Shown: positions 53,270-63,356 of the stretch, in pieces
Numbering within the stretch: the stretch's first letter is position 1
Layout: every line of letters starts with the position of its first letter
NCBI RefSeq assembly: GCF_019710585.1
Contig: NZ_JAIFZQ010000021.1
Coordinates: forward strand, 1 to 64,000
Reading direction: 5' to 3'
Origin: Arthrobacter sp. MAHUQ-56
GTDB lineage: Bacteria; Actinomycetota; Actinomycetes; Actinomycetales; Micrococcaceae
Length of the DNA: 64,000 nt
Made by a program: the position numbers and the translations under genes
Notes under the pieces: generated by a model
Databases searched by the model: none
The model's input: the letters and a program-made list of their open reading frames with translations, nothing else
What the model was told of the DNA's origin: nothing

Positions 53270-53343
53270 CGGCGCCGCCGCCTCCCGACGAAGGCCGTCC
53301 AAACCCGGCCGCCACGGGAGCCGCGGGCCGGTAATGTCATGTC

Positions 53344-54639
53344 ATGGACAGCAGTGCCCTGCTCAACGTCGCTTTGGTTCTCGGTTTCGTGCTGCTCGGC
53401 GGGGTCTTCGCTGCCGCCGAAATGGCGCTCGTCTCCCTCCGCGAAAGCCAGGTCCGCCGGATTGAAAAGTCCGGGGACCTCGGTGCCCGGACTGCCGACC
53501 TGGCACGCAACCCGAACCGGTTCCTTTCCACCGTCCAGATCGGGGTGACCCTGTCCGGATTCTTCTCCGCAGCGTACGGCGCCTCGGCGATCGCGCCCGC
53601 CGTCGTGCCCCTGCTGGAAGCCCTCGGGCTGGGGGCGGCGGCCGGGCCCGTGTCCTTTATCGGCATGACCCTGCTGGTGGCCTACCTGTCGCTGGTGCTC
53701 GGTGAACTGGCGCCCAAGAGGCTGGCGCTGCAAAGACCCGTCCCCTTCACCAAAATCCTGGCCCCGCCGCTGATCATCCTCGCCAAAATCATGCGGCCGG
53801 TTATCTGGCTCCTGTCGGTATCCACCAATGCGGTGGTCCGGCTGGTGGGCGGCGACCCACACGCCAGGCGGGAAAGCATCAGTTCCGAAGAGCTCTGGGA
53901 CATGGTGGCGGAGAACGAACTGATCGAAGAGAACAGCCGGACCATCCTGGCCGACGTGTTCGGCGCCGGCGACAGGACGCTGCAGGAAGTGATGCGGCCG
54001 CGCACGGAGGTCATCTTTATCGACGGTGCCATGACGGTGGCCGAGGCCCGCAGGATGGTCAGGGACGGGCCCTACTCCCGGTTCCCCGTCATCGGCAGAA
54101 ACCCCGACGACGTGCTGGGCTTCGTGCACATCCGCGACCTGATGCCCCGGGATGAGGCGCAGGACCAGGCGCCGGTGCGCGACATCGCGCGGGAAATCCT
54201 CCCACTGCCCGGCACGAACCGGGTGCTGCCGTCGCTGTCCCGCATGCGCAGGACCAACCAGCACATCGCGCTGGTGGTGGACGAGTACGGCGGCACGGAC
54301 GGTGTGGTCACGCTCGAAGACCTGGTGGAGGAACTGGTGGGCGAGATCTATGACGAGTACGACACCGGCACGGAGCACGAGGACCGCGTCAGCGTGGCCG
54401 ACGGGACCATCGACGTGGATGGCGGCCTGATCCTGCAGGAGTTCAGGGCGGCCGCCGGGATCGACCTGCCGGAGGGCCACTACGAGACGGTGGCCGGGTT
54501 CATCATGGACCGGCTGGGCCGCCTGCCCAAGACCGGCGACAGGGTCCAGATTCCCGGACACGTGCTGACAGTCCTTGCCATGGACCGGCTCCGGATTGCG
54601 CGGGTCCGGGTCACCCCGCTGGGTGGCCAGCCAGGATGA
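53344..54639 (+). CDS. CNNM/CorC-type membrane protein (DUF21, CBS pair, CorC_HlyC)
   Basis: 431 aa. N-terminal DUF21 transmembrane domain (residues 1-190, about four segments; GVFAAAEMALVSLRESQVRR). A CBS pair follows at about 210-335 (GDRTLQEVMRPRTEVIFIDG; DEYGGTDGVVTLEDLVEELV). A C-terminal CorC_HlyC domain closes it (about 345-430). Such proteins move or regulate Mg2+ and Co2+; the hemolysin name is historical. Confidence 0.87.
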   Translation: MDSSALLNVALVLGFVLLGGVFAAAEMALVSLRESQVRRIEKSGDLGARTADLARNPNRFLSTVQIGVTLSGFFSAAYGASAIAPAVVPLLEALGLGAAAGPVSFIGMTLLVAYLSLVLGELAPKRLALQRPVPFTKILAPPLIILAKIMRPVIWLLSVSTNAVVRLVGGDPHARRESISSEELWDMVAENELIEENSRTILADVFGAGDRTLQEVMRPRTEVIFIDGAMTVAEARRMVRDGPYSRFPVIGRNPDDVLGFVHIRDLMPRDEAQDQAPVRDIAREILPLPGTNRVLPSLSRMRRTNQHIALVVDEYGGTDGVVTLEDLVEELVGEIYDEYDTGTEHEDRVSVADGTIDVDGGLILQEFRAAAGIDLPEGHYETVAGFIMDRLGRLPKTGDRVQIPGHVLTVLAMDRLRIARVRVTPLGGQPG

Positions 54640-54746
54640 CAGGCACACCAGGCCGCAACCCGGGGACCAATGGCCCTTGGGCGTGAGGGTGCGGGGCGGA
54701 CACAGTTAAGGCGTCTTGTTCCCCCCGCCCGGCAGATAGGACCACC

Positions 54747-55190
54747 ATGTTCACCAGAGGCACCACCATCATCGGAACCCTTTTGGCGCTCGGCGCAGCA
54801 GCCATCGCTGCGCCGGCATACGCGGCAAGCAGCGACGGCGCGGACGTCGACAGGCTGGATGAATGCCAGACCTACGAGAATTATCAGGTGTGCCGTACCG
54901 GCATGGTGGTCAGCAATATTGTCCAGACCCCGGCTGGCATGGACTCCACTTCATCATCCAGCAACTATGTCGACAGCTATGTGGATGGCCAGACTGCCGG
55001 GTCCACCATCGGGACGCAGACGCACTCCCATATCCTCGTCCAGAACGGGGAACTGATCGAGGTGGGCCAACACTACACGGAGTCCAGTCCGGCCAGTCCG
55101 GACGGCAACGGCCAATGCACGGACCGGGAGGACAACCACCAGGTCAGGGACAGCCTGCAGTACGACCTCGAGGTCTACTTCTGCAAGTGA
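54747..55190 (+). CDS. small secreted Cys-containing protein of unknown function
   Basis: 147 aa; signal peptide ending AYA at residue 26, then four Cys in the mature part (DECQTYENYQVC, QCTDRED and the penultimate Cys of YFCK), so two disulfides are possible. I do not recognise the family. AGGACCACC precedes the ATG. The last 16 bases overlap the 3' end of the convergent dienelactone hydrolase gene. Confidence 0.72.
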   Translation: MFTRGTTIIGTLLALGAAAIAAPAYAASSDGADVDRLDECQTYENYQVCRTGMVVSNIVQTPAGMDSTSSSSNYVDSYVDGQTAGSTIGTQTHSHILVQNGELIEVGQHYTESSPASPDGNGQCTDREDNHQVRDSLQYDLEVYFCK

Positions 55191-55918
55191 CGCTCCAGGA
55201 ACGCGAGGGTGCGGGTCCAGGCGTCCGCCGCAGCCTCGGCGTTGTAGGTGTATTTGTTGGTGTCGTTGAAGAAGGCGTGGCCCGTCCCCGGGTACACCAC
55301 GGCTTCGAACTCCACGCCGGCCACCTGCATCCGCTTCTTCAGCCCGGGCAGCTCCTCCATGAGCGCGCTGTCATTCTCCCCGTAAAAGGCCAGGACCGGG
55401 CAGGAGATGGCACGCAGCTCCGAGTCCCTGAACTCGGCGTGGCCGTAGAACGGGACGGCGGCCCGCAACCGGGGCTCGGCAACGGCCAGTGAGAACGTGT
55501 AGGTCCCGCCCAGGCAAAAGCCCGTGGCCGCCACCCTTCCGGCCAGTCCCGGCACGCCCTCAAGGTGGTCGAAGCAGGCGCGGAGGGCGGCGACGGCGTG
55601 CTTGGCGTATTCCGGGGAGCGGATGGGGGCCATGTGTTTCCGCAGCCGCGGCTGGGCGTTGCTGCGCTGCTGGGGATCGAACGCCGCCTCCTGCAGCTCT
55701 CCGGTGAGGTCCGCCGTTCCCCCGGCACCGGTCAGCAGGTCGGGCGCCACCGCCAAGTACCCCTCGGCGGCGAACCGGTCCGCGACGTCCTTGGTATGGC
55801 CCACCAGGCCCCACACCTCGTGGACCACCACCAGGCCGCCCCTGGGCGTCCCGGCGGGTTCACTGACGTAGGCATGCACCGACGTCGAGGCGTTTCCGAG
55901 CGTCATCATGTTTCCCAT
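55175..55918 (-). CDS. dienelactone hydrolase family protein
   Basis: 247 aa from ATG 55918; ATG 55909 is possible, and any longer extension would run into the MFS gene. Alpha/beta-hydrolase with GGLVVVHEVWGLVGHTKDVA, Cys nucleophile in GFCLGGTYTF, Asp of YGENDSALM and His of PGTGHAFFND. Substrate uncertain; the enzymes open lactones in aromatic catabolism or act on other esters. Confidence 0.85.
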   Translation of the reverse strand: MGNMMTLGNASTSVHAYVSEPAGTPRGGLVVVHEVWGLVGHTKDVADRFAAEGYLAVAPDLLTGAGGTADLTGELQEAAFDPQQRSNAQPRLRKHMAPIRSPEYAKHAVAALRACFDHLEGVPGLAGRVAATGFCLGGTYTFSLAVAEPRLRAAVPFYGHAEFRDSELRAISCPVLAFYGENDSALMEELPGLKKRMQVAGVEFEAVVYPGTGHAFFNDTNKYTYNAEAAADAWTRTLAFLERHLQK

Positions 55919-55950
55919 GGGGCCAGCATGGCACGCGGACAGGGCGGTTC

Positions 55951-57315
55951 CTAGGGGTTGGTTTGCTGCTTCCAGAACACCGAGATGCCCAAGGTCACCG
56001 CGCAGAGGACCAGCATGGCCAGCACCATCCGCATCCAACCGGCCTGGTCCACCCCACCGGAGGCGAACACGCCGATCATGACCGTGGCGGTGATGGCTCC
56101 CACGTACCGGCAGGTCTGATAGATGCCGGCGGCGATGCCGCGGTCCTGCGGCCGGGTGGAAAGGAACATGCCCTGGTTGGAGGCGATGCTGACGGTCCCG
56201 TACGGGACGCCCATCAGGGCGGTGAGCACCACCACGAACGGAATGGCCAAGGTGCCGGTCAGCAGCCACATCAGCGCGGCCACCACGGTCAAGAGGACGA
56301 CGCCGGCAATCAGCACCCGGCGCACCCCGAACCGTCCCATCGCGGAGACTGCCCACGGGGTGGCCACCACGGACATCCCCGCCAGGGGCAGCATCAGCAG
56401 CCCCACCAGGCCCGGATCGTAGCCGCCAGCCTCCTGCAGCAGCTGCGGCAGGCCGAAGAAGACGAAGTAGTAGACGCTGCTGAACACAGCGAAGGCCAGG
56501 TACACCAGCATCAGGGGCCGGTTCCGCCCCAGCAGGCGCAGGTCCAGGAAAGGCCTGGCGAAGCGCAGCTCACGCCACGTGAACAGCGCCGCGATGACGG
56601 TTCCGGCGGCCAGCATCCACCAGCGGTAGGCCGGGGCGACGTTGAGCGCGGCCATCATCACCAGCAGCAGGGCCCCGATGAAACCGGCGATCCCGGGAAT
56701 GTCCGAGTCCCGCAGCAGCTCCGCCACACTGCCGTGCTCCCTGGCCTGGTCCGGCGGCGCCGCACGCCGGACGATCAGCAGCGCAGCCAGCGCCAGGGGA
56801 ACGTTGATCAGGAAGAGCGCCTCCCAGCCCACAAGCGCCACCAGCAGGCCGCCGACGACGGGCCCCACCGCGGCAGCCGAGGTGTTGACCATCTGCAGGC
56901 GCCCCAGGGGCCGCGCCGAGTCCACTTTCGCCCGGTGCGCCAGCGCGCCGACCATCACCACGGCACTGGGGTATGCCGTTGCCGTGCCGAGGGCCATGAC
57001 CGCGCGCGCCACGCAGAGCAGCGCGAAACTTGGTGCCAGCGGCGCCAGGGCACACGTCACAGCCACCAGTGCCATCCCGACCATGAACATCCGCCGCGGT
57101 CCGAACCGGTCCGCCAGCCTGCCCATCACCGGCTGGCCCGCGGCGGAGGCGAGGTAGAAGGAGGTAATCACCCAGGTGACGGCAGCGACGTCGAGCCCGA
57201 AGTCGGCGCGCAGCACCACCAGGGCCACGGCGATCATGGAGGAGTTCAGCGGGTTCAGTGCCGTGCCCAGGCTGAGGCCGGCGACGGCCAAGGCAGTCCG
57301 GGATTTGTTGCTCAC
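55951..57315 (-). CDS. MFS drug-type transporter (DHA2-like)
   Basis: 454 aa with 12-14 transmembrane segments. TALNPLNSSMIAVAL in segment 1, WVITSFYLASAAGQPVMGRL, and GRLADRFGPRRMFM at loop 2-3 are DHA2 features. It is 32 bases upstream of the dienelactone hydrolase gene on the same strand, so they may be co-transcribed. Exported compound unknown. Confidence 0.85.
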   Translation of the reverse strand: MSNKSRTALAVAGLSLGTALNPLNSSMIAVALVVLRADFGLDVAAVTWVITSFYLASAAGQPVMGRLADRFGPRRMFMVGMALVAVTCALAPLAPSFALLCVARAVMALGTATAYPSAVVMVGALAHRAKVDSARPLGRLQMVNTSAAAVGPVVGGLLVALVGWEALFLINVPLALAALLIVRRAAPPDQAREHGSVAELLRDSDIPGIAGFIGALLLVMMAALNVAPAYRWWMLAAGTVIAALFTWRELRFARPFLDLRLLGRNRPLMLVYLAFAVFSSVYYFVFFGLPQLLQEAGGYDPGLVGLLMLPLAGMSVVATPWAVSAMGRFGVRRVLIAGVVLLTVVAALMWLLTGTLAIPFVVVLTALMGVPYGTVSIASNQGMFLSTRPQDRGIAAGIYQTCRYVGAITATVMIGVFASGGVDQAGWMRMVLAMLVLCAVTLGISVFWKQQTNP

Positions 57316-57382
57316 GGTAACAGTCTGTCCTAAAGCGCGAGGCGCAGGCGACTTTGAGGCCCCGCGCGGCCTGTGGCGTGCC

Positions 57383-58318
57383 TTACCTGGGCGCCGTCAC
57401 CGCCGGGAACAGGGCGTCCTCCACGGCCCGCGTCAGTGCACGGATCACGTCCGCCTGGCCGTCGCCCTGCACACCGTCGGGGTTCTCGGTGTAGATCACC
57501 AGCGCAAACGTTGAACCGCGGTACGTCACGAGCGCCGCATCGTGCAGCTCCCCGGACAGTTCCCCGTATTTGTGGTGCACCTCCACGCCTGCTTTCGAAC
57601 CGGCAGGAATGAGGTCCTCGTTGTTGGTGTCCTGCATGTAGCTGAGCAGCTCTTCGGTGTTGTCCTCGTTGAGCAGTTCCCCCGCGTACAACTTCTTCAG
57701 CACCAGAGCCATGTCCGCGGCGGTCAGGAGGTTCTGCTCAGGGTCGTAGGTGACCCCGATGGACTTTGCGTAGTCGATCAGCCGGGGGTAGCCAACCGCG
57801 TCCATGAGCAGCAGCCAGGAGTCGTTGTTGCTGTCGTTGACCATCGCCTTGAGCTGGAAGGCTGCATCATAGTCGCCCAGGGGTTGGTCCAGGCTGGCCT
57901 CGCCGTTTTCCACCAGATGGTAGTAGGCGGCAGCGGTCAGGATTTTCGCCGTGCTGGCCGCGGTGAAGGCCTCCTCGTCGCCGAAGGTGCGTTCCGCTCC
58001 CCCGTTGACGTCGGCCAGGGCCAGCCCGATTCGGTATTCGTCCGCCTCGCTGAGGATGGATTCCACCCTGTCCTGCAACGACGCCGGGGCTGCCGCCACC
58101 GGGGAGGCAGGCACCGCCGGCTGGGCCGGCACAGCTGCACCTGACCGGGGTTCGGAGCGGGACACGGCGAGGGTGAGGGTGCCGCCGATGACCAGCACCA
58201 CGGCGACGAACAGCAGCACCAGCCGCCGGGCGGCCTGCCGTTTACCGGGCTGCCGTACACCAGGCCCCGGCGGAGGTGCGTCGCGGACTGGCGTGGGCAC
58301 CGTGGGGTGCACGGACAT
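57383..58318 (-). CDS. membrane-anchored class-A beta-lactamase-like serine hydrolase
   Basis: 311 aa; AGGAG 8 bases before ATG 58318. Cytoplasmic Pro-rich tail, one transmembrane segment (32-52), then a penicillin-binding fold with Ser122-Thr-Ala-Lys125 (SxxK), a possible SxN counterpart in NDSNNDSWLLL, and HHKYGEL in place of the KTG triad. The altered third motif and the lack of a clear Glu166-type loop argue against a true beta-lactamase; a peptidase or inactive relative is possible. Confidence 0.78.
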   Translation of the reverse strand: MSVHPTVPTPVRDAPPPGPGVRQPGKRQAARRLVLLFVAVVLVIGGTLTLAVSRSEPRSGAAVPAQPAVPASPVAAAPASLQDRVESILSEADEYRIGLALADVNGGAERTFGDEEAFTAASTAKILTAAAYYHLVENGEASLDQPLGDYDAAFQLKAMVNDSNNDSWLLLMDAVGYPRLIDYAKSIGVTYDPEQNLLTAADMALVLKKLYAGELLNEDNTEELLSYMQDTNNEDLIPAGSKAGVEVHHKYGELSGELHDAALVTYRGSTFALVIYTENPDGVQGDGQADVIRALTRAVEDALFPAVTAPR

Positions 58319-58504
58319 ACAAGGGCTCCTGTCCCGGATCAGCATTCACAAACAACGTCAGCGCGGTCCGAAACCACGCTGACAGAGGTGATTAAATCAC
58401 TGGATTTTGGGAGCTTCCTGATGGCCGGCGGAGTGTCTTCCGGAGCGCCCAGCGGGGATGGGCTGCGGGAGGATTCCGCTGCGGGAAGTAGGTTGCCCGG
58501 GAAG

Positions 58505-58858
58505 TCAGGCGCGGGTGCGTGCCGCGAGCGCCGCTTCCAGGAATTCCAGGTGGGCCGGCGTCACGGCCACCACGCTGCCCAGGTACTCGGGGTGCTTTGC
58601 GACGAACTTCTTGATGAACGGGCAGACGGGGACGATCCCCATGCCTGCGTCCACCGTGCTGTCCAGTGCAACCCCCGCCAGCCGGCCCGCCAGGCCCTGG
58701 CCGCCGTATTCCTCGTTGATCACCGTGTGGTAGAAAATCCGCTGCGGTGCCGTCCCGCCGTCGTAATCCTTGTACGCCGCCTTGCCGATCCGGTTCCCCG
58801 CGTCAAGGATCTCGAAACGCTGGCGTTCAGGGTTGTGGCGGACGGTGATGTCACTCAA
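58505..58858 (-). CDS. GNAT-type N-acetyltransferase (YjdJ-like)
   Basis: 117 aa from a TTG start with AAGGAG at a spacing of 6, which decides it over internal codons. FYHTVINEEYGGQGLAGRLA is the acetyl-CoA loop, and PVCPFIKKFVAKHPEY contains the Cys/Pro pattern of the YjdJ/Gtn10 subgroup. Substrate unknown. Confidence 0.8.
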   Translation of the reverse strand: MSDITVRHNPERQRFEILDAGNRIGKAAYKDYDGGTAPQRIFYHTVINEEYGGQGLAGRLAGVALDSTVDAGMGIVPVCPFIKKFVAKHPEYLGSVVAVTPAHLEFLEAALAARTRA

Positions 58859-58971
58859 GGGAAACTCCTTCGTTGCGGATAGTGCTGCCGGTGCAAAGCC
58901 TAACCCGGCCCGGGCCGCACTTATTTCCGCAAACGACGGCTCCCAGGCGGCATCCCCGTCCGCCCGTCGGG

Positions 58972-60183
58972 TCAGCTCAGGTAGCCGTTCGGATTCAGGA
59001 CGTACTTGGTGGCAGCACCGGCGTCGAATTCGGCGTAACCCTGCGGTGCTTCCTCAAGCGTGATCGCCTTTGCGTTCACGTTCTTGGCGATGTTCACCCT
59101 GTCGTTCAGGATGGCCATCATCAGCTGCCGGTTGTACTTCATCACCGGGCACTGGCCGGTGGTGAAGCTGAGCGACTTCGCCCAGCCCGTGCCCAGGCTG
59201 AGGCTCAGTGAGCCCTTCTTGGCAGCTTCATCGATGCCGCCCGGGTCGCCCGTGACATACAGGCCGGGAATGCCGAGGGCGCCGCCTGCGGCGGTGATGT
59301 CCATGAGGTCGTTCAGGACGGTCGCCGGGGCTTCCTGGGCGCCCTTTCCGTGGCCGCGCGCTTCGAAGCCCACGGCGTCCACACCGCAGTCCACCTCAGG
59401 CACACCCAGGATCTGTTCAATCTGGTCCTTGGGATCACCCTTGGTGAGGTCCACCGTTTCGCAGCCGAAGCTGCGCGCCCGCGCCAGCCTGTCCTCATTG
59501 AGGTCGCCAACAATAACGACGGCGGCGCCCAGCAAATGCGCGCTGGTCGCCGCTGCGAGGCCAACAGGACCTGCGCCTGCGACATACACCGTGGAGCCCA
59601 CGCCGACCCCGGCGGAGACCGCGCCGTGGAACCCGGTGGGGAAGATGTCCGAGAGCATGGCCAGGTCCATGATCTTCTCCATGGCCCGGTCCTTGTCCGG
59701 GAACTTCAGCAGGTTCCAGTCCGCGTACGGCACCAGCACATAGTTGGCCTGGCCGCCCACCCAGCCGCCCATGTCCACGTAGCCGTAGGCACTGCCGGGC
59801 CGGTCCGGGTTCACGTTGAGGCAAATGCCGGTCTTGCGCTCCTTGCAGTTCCGGCAGCGGCCGCAGGCGATGTTGAACGGCACCGAGCACAGGTCGCCCA
59901 CTTTGATGAATTCGACGTCCCGGCCCACTTCCACCACTTCGCCGGTGATTTCGTGGCCGAGCACCAGGTTGGGCGGAGCTGTGGTGCGGCCGCGGACCAT
60001 GTGCTGGTCGGACCCGCAGATGTTGGTGGCCACCGTTTTGAGGATCACGCCGTGGTTGACCGCCCGCCCCACGTTCGCGGGGTTGACCCCCGGTCCGTCC
60101 TTGAGCTCAAACGTTGGGTAATCAATGTCAATTACTTCGACCTTGCCGGCTTCTTTGTAGGCAACGGCTTTGTTCCCTGTCAT
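58972..60183 (-). CDS. fdhA: glutathione-independent formaldehyde dehydrogenase
   Basis: 403 aa, as expected for the family; AGGAGAAAATTG precedes ATG 60183. Catalytic zinc site NICGSDQHMVRG and GHEITGEVVEVG, structural-zinc cluster CGRCRNCKERKTGIC, and NAD loop GAGPVGLAAATSAHLLGAA. The extra loop GYVDMGGWVGGQANYVLVPY is typical of Pseudomonas putida-type FdhA. It oxidises formaldehyde to formate with tightly bound NAD, without glutathione. Confidence 0.87.
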   Translation of the reverse strand: MTGNKAVAYKEAGKVEVIDIDYPTFELKDGPGVNPANVGRAVNHGVILKTVATNICGSDQHMVRGRTTAPPNLVLGHEITGEVVEVGRDVEFIKVGDLCSVPFNIACGRCRNCKERKTGICLNVNPDRPGSAYGYVDMGGWVGGQANYVLVPYADWNLLKFPDKDRAMEKIMDLAMLSDIFPTGFHGAVSAGVGVGSTVYVAGAGPVGLAAATSAHLLGAAVVIVGDLNEDRLARARSFGCETVDLTKGDPKDQIEQILGVPEVDCGVDAVGFEARGHGKGAQEAPATVLNDLMDITAAGGALGIPGLYVTGDPGGIDEAAKKGSLSLSLGTGWAKSLSFTTGQCPVMKYNRQLMMAILNDRVNIAKNVNAKAITLEEAPQGYAEFDAGAATKYVLNPNGYLS

Positions 60184-60368
60184 CAATTTTCTCCTATAGT
60201 CAGGCGTCCGGTGGGACGGCCATGATCTGGGTAGGTGAGACATCCCGTGCGGGGAACAGCCCTGGCCCTGTGGTGCTTCCTGATGTTTGGCATGGTCAGG
60301 TACCAGTTCCCGGGTGGGGATTCGCCCAGTCTAGGCACGCTCCCCATAGGGGTCTAGGGGTAGGAAGC

Positions 60369-60410
60369 CCCTTGTTTTTCGAGGCAACTCCAAGGGTGGG
60401 CACTTATAGT
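60369..60410 (+). promoter_or_regulatory. putative promoter region of the aldo/keto reductase gene
   Basis: -10 TATAGT at 60405-60410 without a good -35. Just upstream the inverted repeat CCCTTG (60369-60374) ... CAAGGG (60391-60396) and, further left, CCCCATAGGGG suggest a regulator site. The remainder of the 306-base gap (60184-60489) must also carry the leftward fdhA promoter, which I cannot place. Confidence 0.3.
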
Positions 60411-60489
60411 GGCGTACGCTGCACCAGCCGGCTTCCGCAAATGCCGCCCGGCCGGTTCCCGAGCAGGTTCCACCTTGAAGGAGAACGGC

Positions 60490-61464
<975 letters not shown>

Positions 61465-61483
61465 CCGTCCCTGGAACCCTGCG

Positions 61484-61543
61484 ACCGGCCTGGGCCCGCA
61501 TCGGCGTTGCTGGCCAGCGCCGCCCATGCGGGCCCAGGCCGGT
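61484..61543. terminator. long hairpin after the aldo/keto reductase gene
   Basis: Perfect 18-bp arms at 61484-61501 (ACCGGCCTGGGCCCGCAT) and 61526-61543 around a 24-base loop that can pair further. No T run follows, so it may act as a rho-type or mRNA-protecting structure. Confidence 0.6.
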
Positions 61544-61626
61544 TATGAGCCACATTGAAAACGCGTAGGGTGGACGTACGGCTGAAGCAGGCGGCCGCTG
61601 TTTACGTCTGTCCGGAGTCCAGTTCC

Positions 61627-63318
61627 ATGTCCGACGATTCGGCCCTCAGCGCCCTCGCCGCTTCCTCCTTGTCCCTGCCCCACCTCCGCGACGGCCAGCT
61701 GGCCGGTATGGGCGCCCTCGTGGACGGCAGGGACGTCCTGGCCGTCATGCCCACCGGATATGGCAAATCCGCCATCTACCAGGTCGCAGCCCTCCACCTG
61801 CACAACGCAACGGGACGTCCCGCCGTCGTGGTTTCACCCCTTATTGCCCTGCAGGAGGACCAGCTGGACGCGCTGGCCGGGAACCTGGGCCCGGATACCG
61901 CCGTCGCCATCAACTCATCCCACAGCGACTCCGAGGTGGAGGCCGCATGGGAGGCGGCCGAAGCCGGCAAGGCCGTGTTCGTTTTCCTGGCCCCCGAGCA
62001 GCTGGCCAAGCAGTCCACGGTGGAGCGGATCGCCGCACTGGACATCTCCCTGTTCGTGGTGGACGAGGCCCACTGTGTTTCCTCCTGGGGCCATGACTTC
62101 CGTCCCGACTACCTGGGCCTGGGCAACGTCCGCACGCAGCTGGGAAATCCGCCGGTCGCCGCACTGACCGCCACGGCCTCACCGCCGGTGCGGGATGAGA
62201 TCGTGGAGCGGCTGGGCATGGTGGACCCGCTGGTCCTGGTCCGCGGCTTCGACCGGCCCAACATCAGCCTGGACGTGGTCCGGCACCACGAAGACAAGGG
62301 CAAGCGCAAGGCAGTACTGGCGCAGGTGGTGGACTTTGCAAAGCAGGGGCCGGGGCTCCTGTATGCGGCCACCCGGAAGGACACCGAGAAGTACGCAGCC
62401 AAGCTGGCCAAGGAAGGGCTGCGCGCGGAGGCCTACCACGCCGGGCGTTCCGCCGCCGACCGGGAACGCATCCACGAAGAGTTCCTGGCTGACGGGCTGG
62501 ACGTGGTGGTGGCCACCACGGCCTTCGGCATGGGCATCGACAAGCCGAACGTCCGGTTCGTGGTCCATGCCGACATCCCCGAATCCCTCGACGCGTACTA
62601 CCAGGAGATCGGGCGCGCGGGCCGGGACGGCAACCCGGCATCTGCCGTGCTGCATTACTGGTCGGAGGATCTGGGACTGCGCAAGTTCTTTGGCACCCAT
62701 TCGCCAGATCCCGATTCCCTGCTGGCAATGCTGAAGGTCCTCAAAGCGGCCAGCGCTCCCGCGCCCAAGTCCTCCCTCGCCGAGCTGACCGGCTTCCCTG
62801 CCCGGCGCATCACCTCACTGGTCAACCAGCTGCAGGAAGTCGGTGCCGTCAGCATCGGCAAGCGCGGCATCCGGCTGAAATCAAAAGCCAAGCTGCCCGC
62901 CCTGGTGAAGGACGCCGTCGAACGCGCCGAAGCCCGGCAGCGCGTGGACCATTCCCGGCTCACCATGATGCGGGCCTACGCGGAGACGGACGGCTGCCGG
63001 CGGCAGTTCCTGCTGGGCTACTTCGGCGAGGAATTGCCTGGGCCGTGCGGGAACTGCGACGGGTGCACCGCGGCCACCGGCCACGACAAAGCGCAGCCGG
63101 GCACGGACCAGCCGGGCAGGGCGTCCGACGGCGGCCGGCCGGCTTCCGCCGCCGACGAACCGTTCCCGCTCCAGTCCGCCGTGGTCCACAAGGACTGGGG
63201 GCCGGGACTGGTGATGCGGCACGAGGACGACGTGATCACGGTCCTTTTCGAACACGAAGGGTATAAAACCCTGTCGCGGTCCGCCGTCATGGAGCACGAA
63301 CTCCTGAAGCCGGCTTAG
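61627..63318 (+). CDS. recQ: RecQ-type DNA helicase
   Basis: 563 aa from ATG 61627. Motif [15 protein letters not shown], motif II DEAH in [19 protein letters not shown], motif III TATA, and motif [12 protein letters not shown]. The zinc domain has [12 protein letters not shown] and CGNCDGC, with a winged helix before it. The C-terminal segment ([20 protein letters not shown], about 518-563) resembles the DUF3553 module added to some actinobacterial helicases. Role in recombination repair and fork restart. Confidence 0.88.
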   Translation: MSDDSALSALAASSLSLPHLRDGQLAGMGALVDGRDVLAVMPTGYGKSAIYQVAALHLHNATGRPAVVVSPLIALQEDQLDALAGNLGPDTAVAINSSHSDSEVEAAWEAAEAGKAVFVFLAPEQLAKQSTVERIAALDISLFVVDEAHCVSSWGHDFRPDYLGLGNVRTQLGNPPVAALTATASPPVRDEIVERLGMVDPLVLVRGFDRPNISLDVVRHHEDKGKRKAVLAQVVDFAKQGPGLLYAATRKDTEKYAAKLAKEGLRAEAYHAGRSAADRERIHEEFLADGLDVVVATTAFGMGIDKPNVRFVVHADIPESLDAYYQEIGRAGRDGNPASAVLHYWSEDLGLRKFFGTHSPDPDSLLAMLKVLKAASAPAPKSSLAELTGFPARRITSLVNQLQEVGAVSIGKRGIRLKSKAKLPALVKDAVERAEARQRVDHSRLTMMRAYAETDGCRRQFLLGYFGEELPGPCGNCDGCTAATGHDKAQPGTDQPGRASDGGRPASAADEPFPLQSAVVHKDWGPGLVMRHEDDVITVLFEHEGYKTLSRSAVMEHELLKPA

Positions 63319-63356
63319 GTAGGCTGGGGGGACAACCCCGACGAAAGGCCCGCCGC

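Noticed and set aside
55919..56356. Long N-terminal extension of the dienelactone hydrolase
   Set aside because: It would be antisense-like sequence from within the MFS gene; the hydrolase fold starts at MGNMMTLG.
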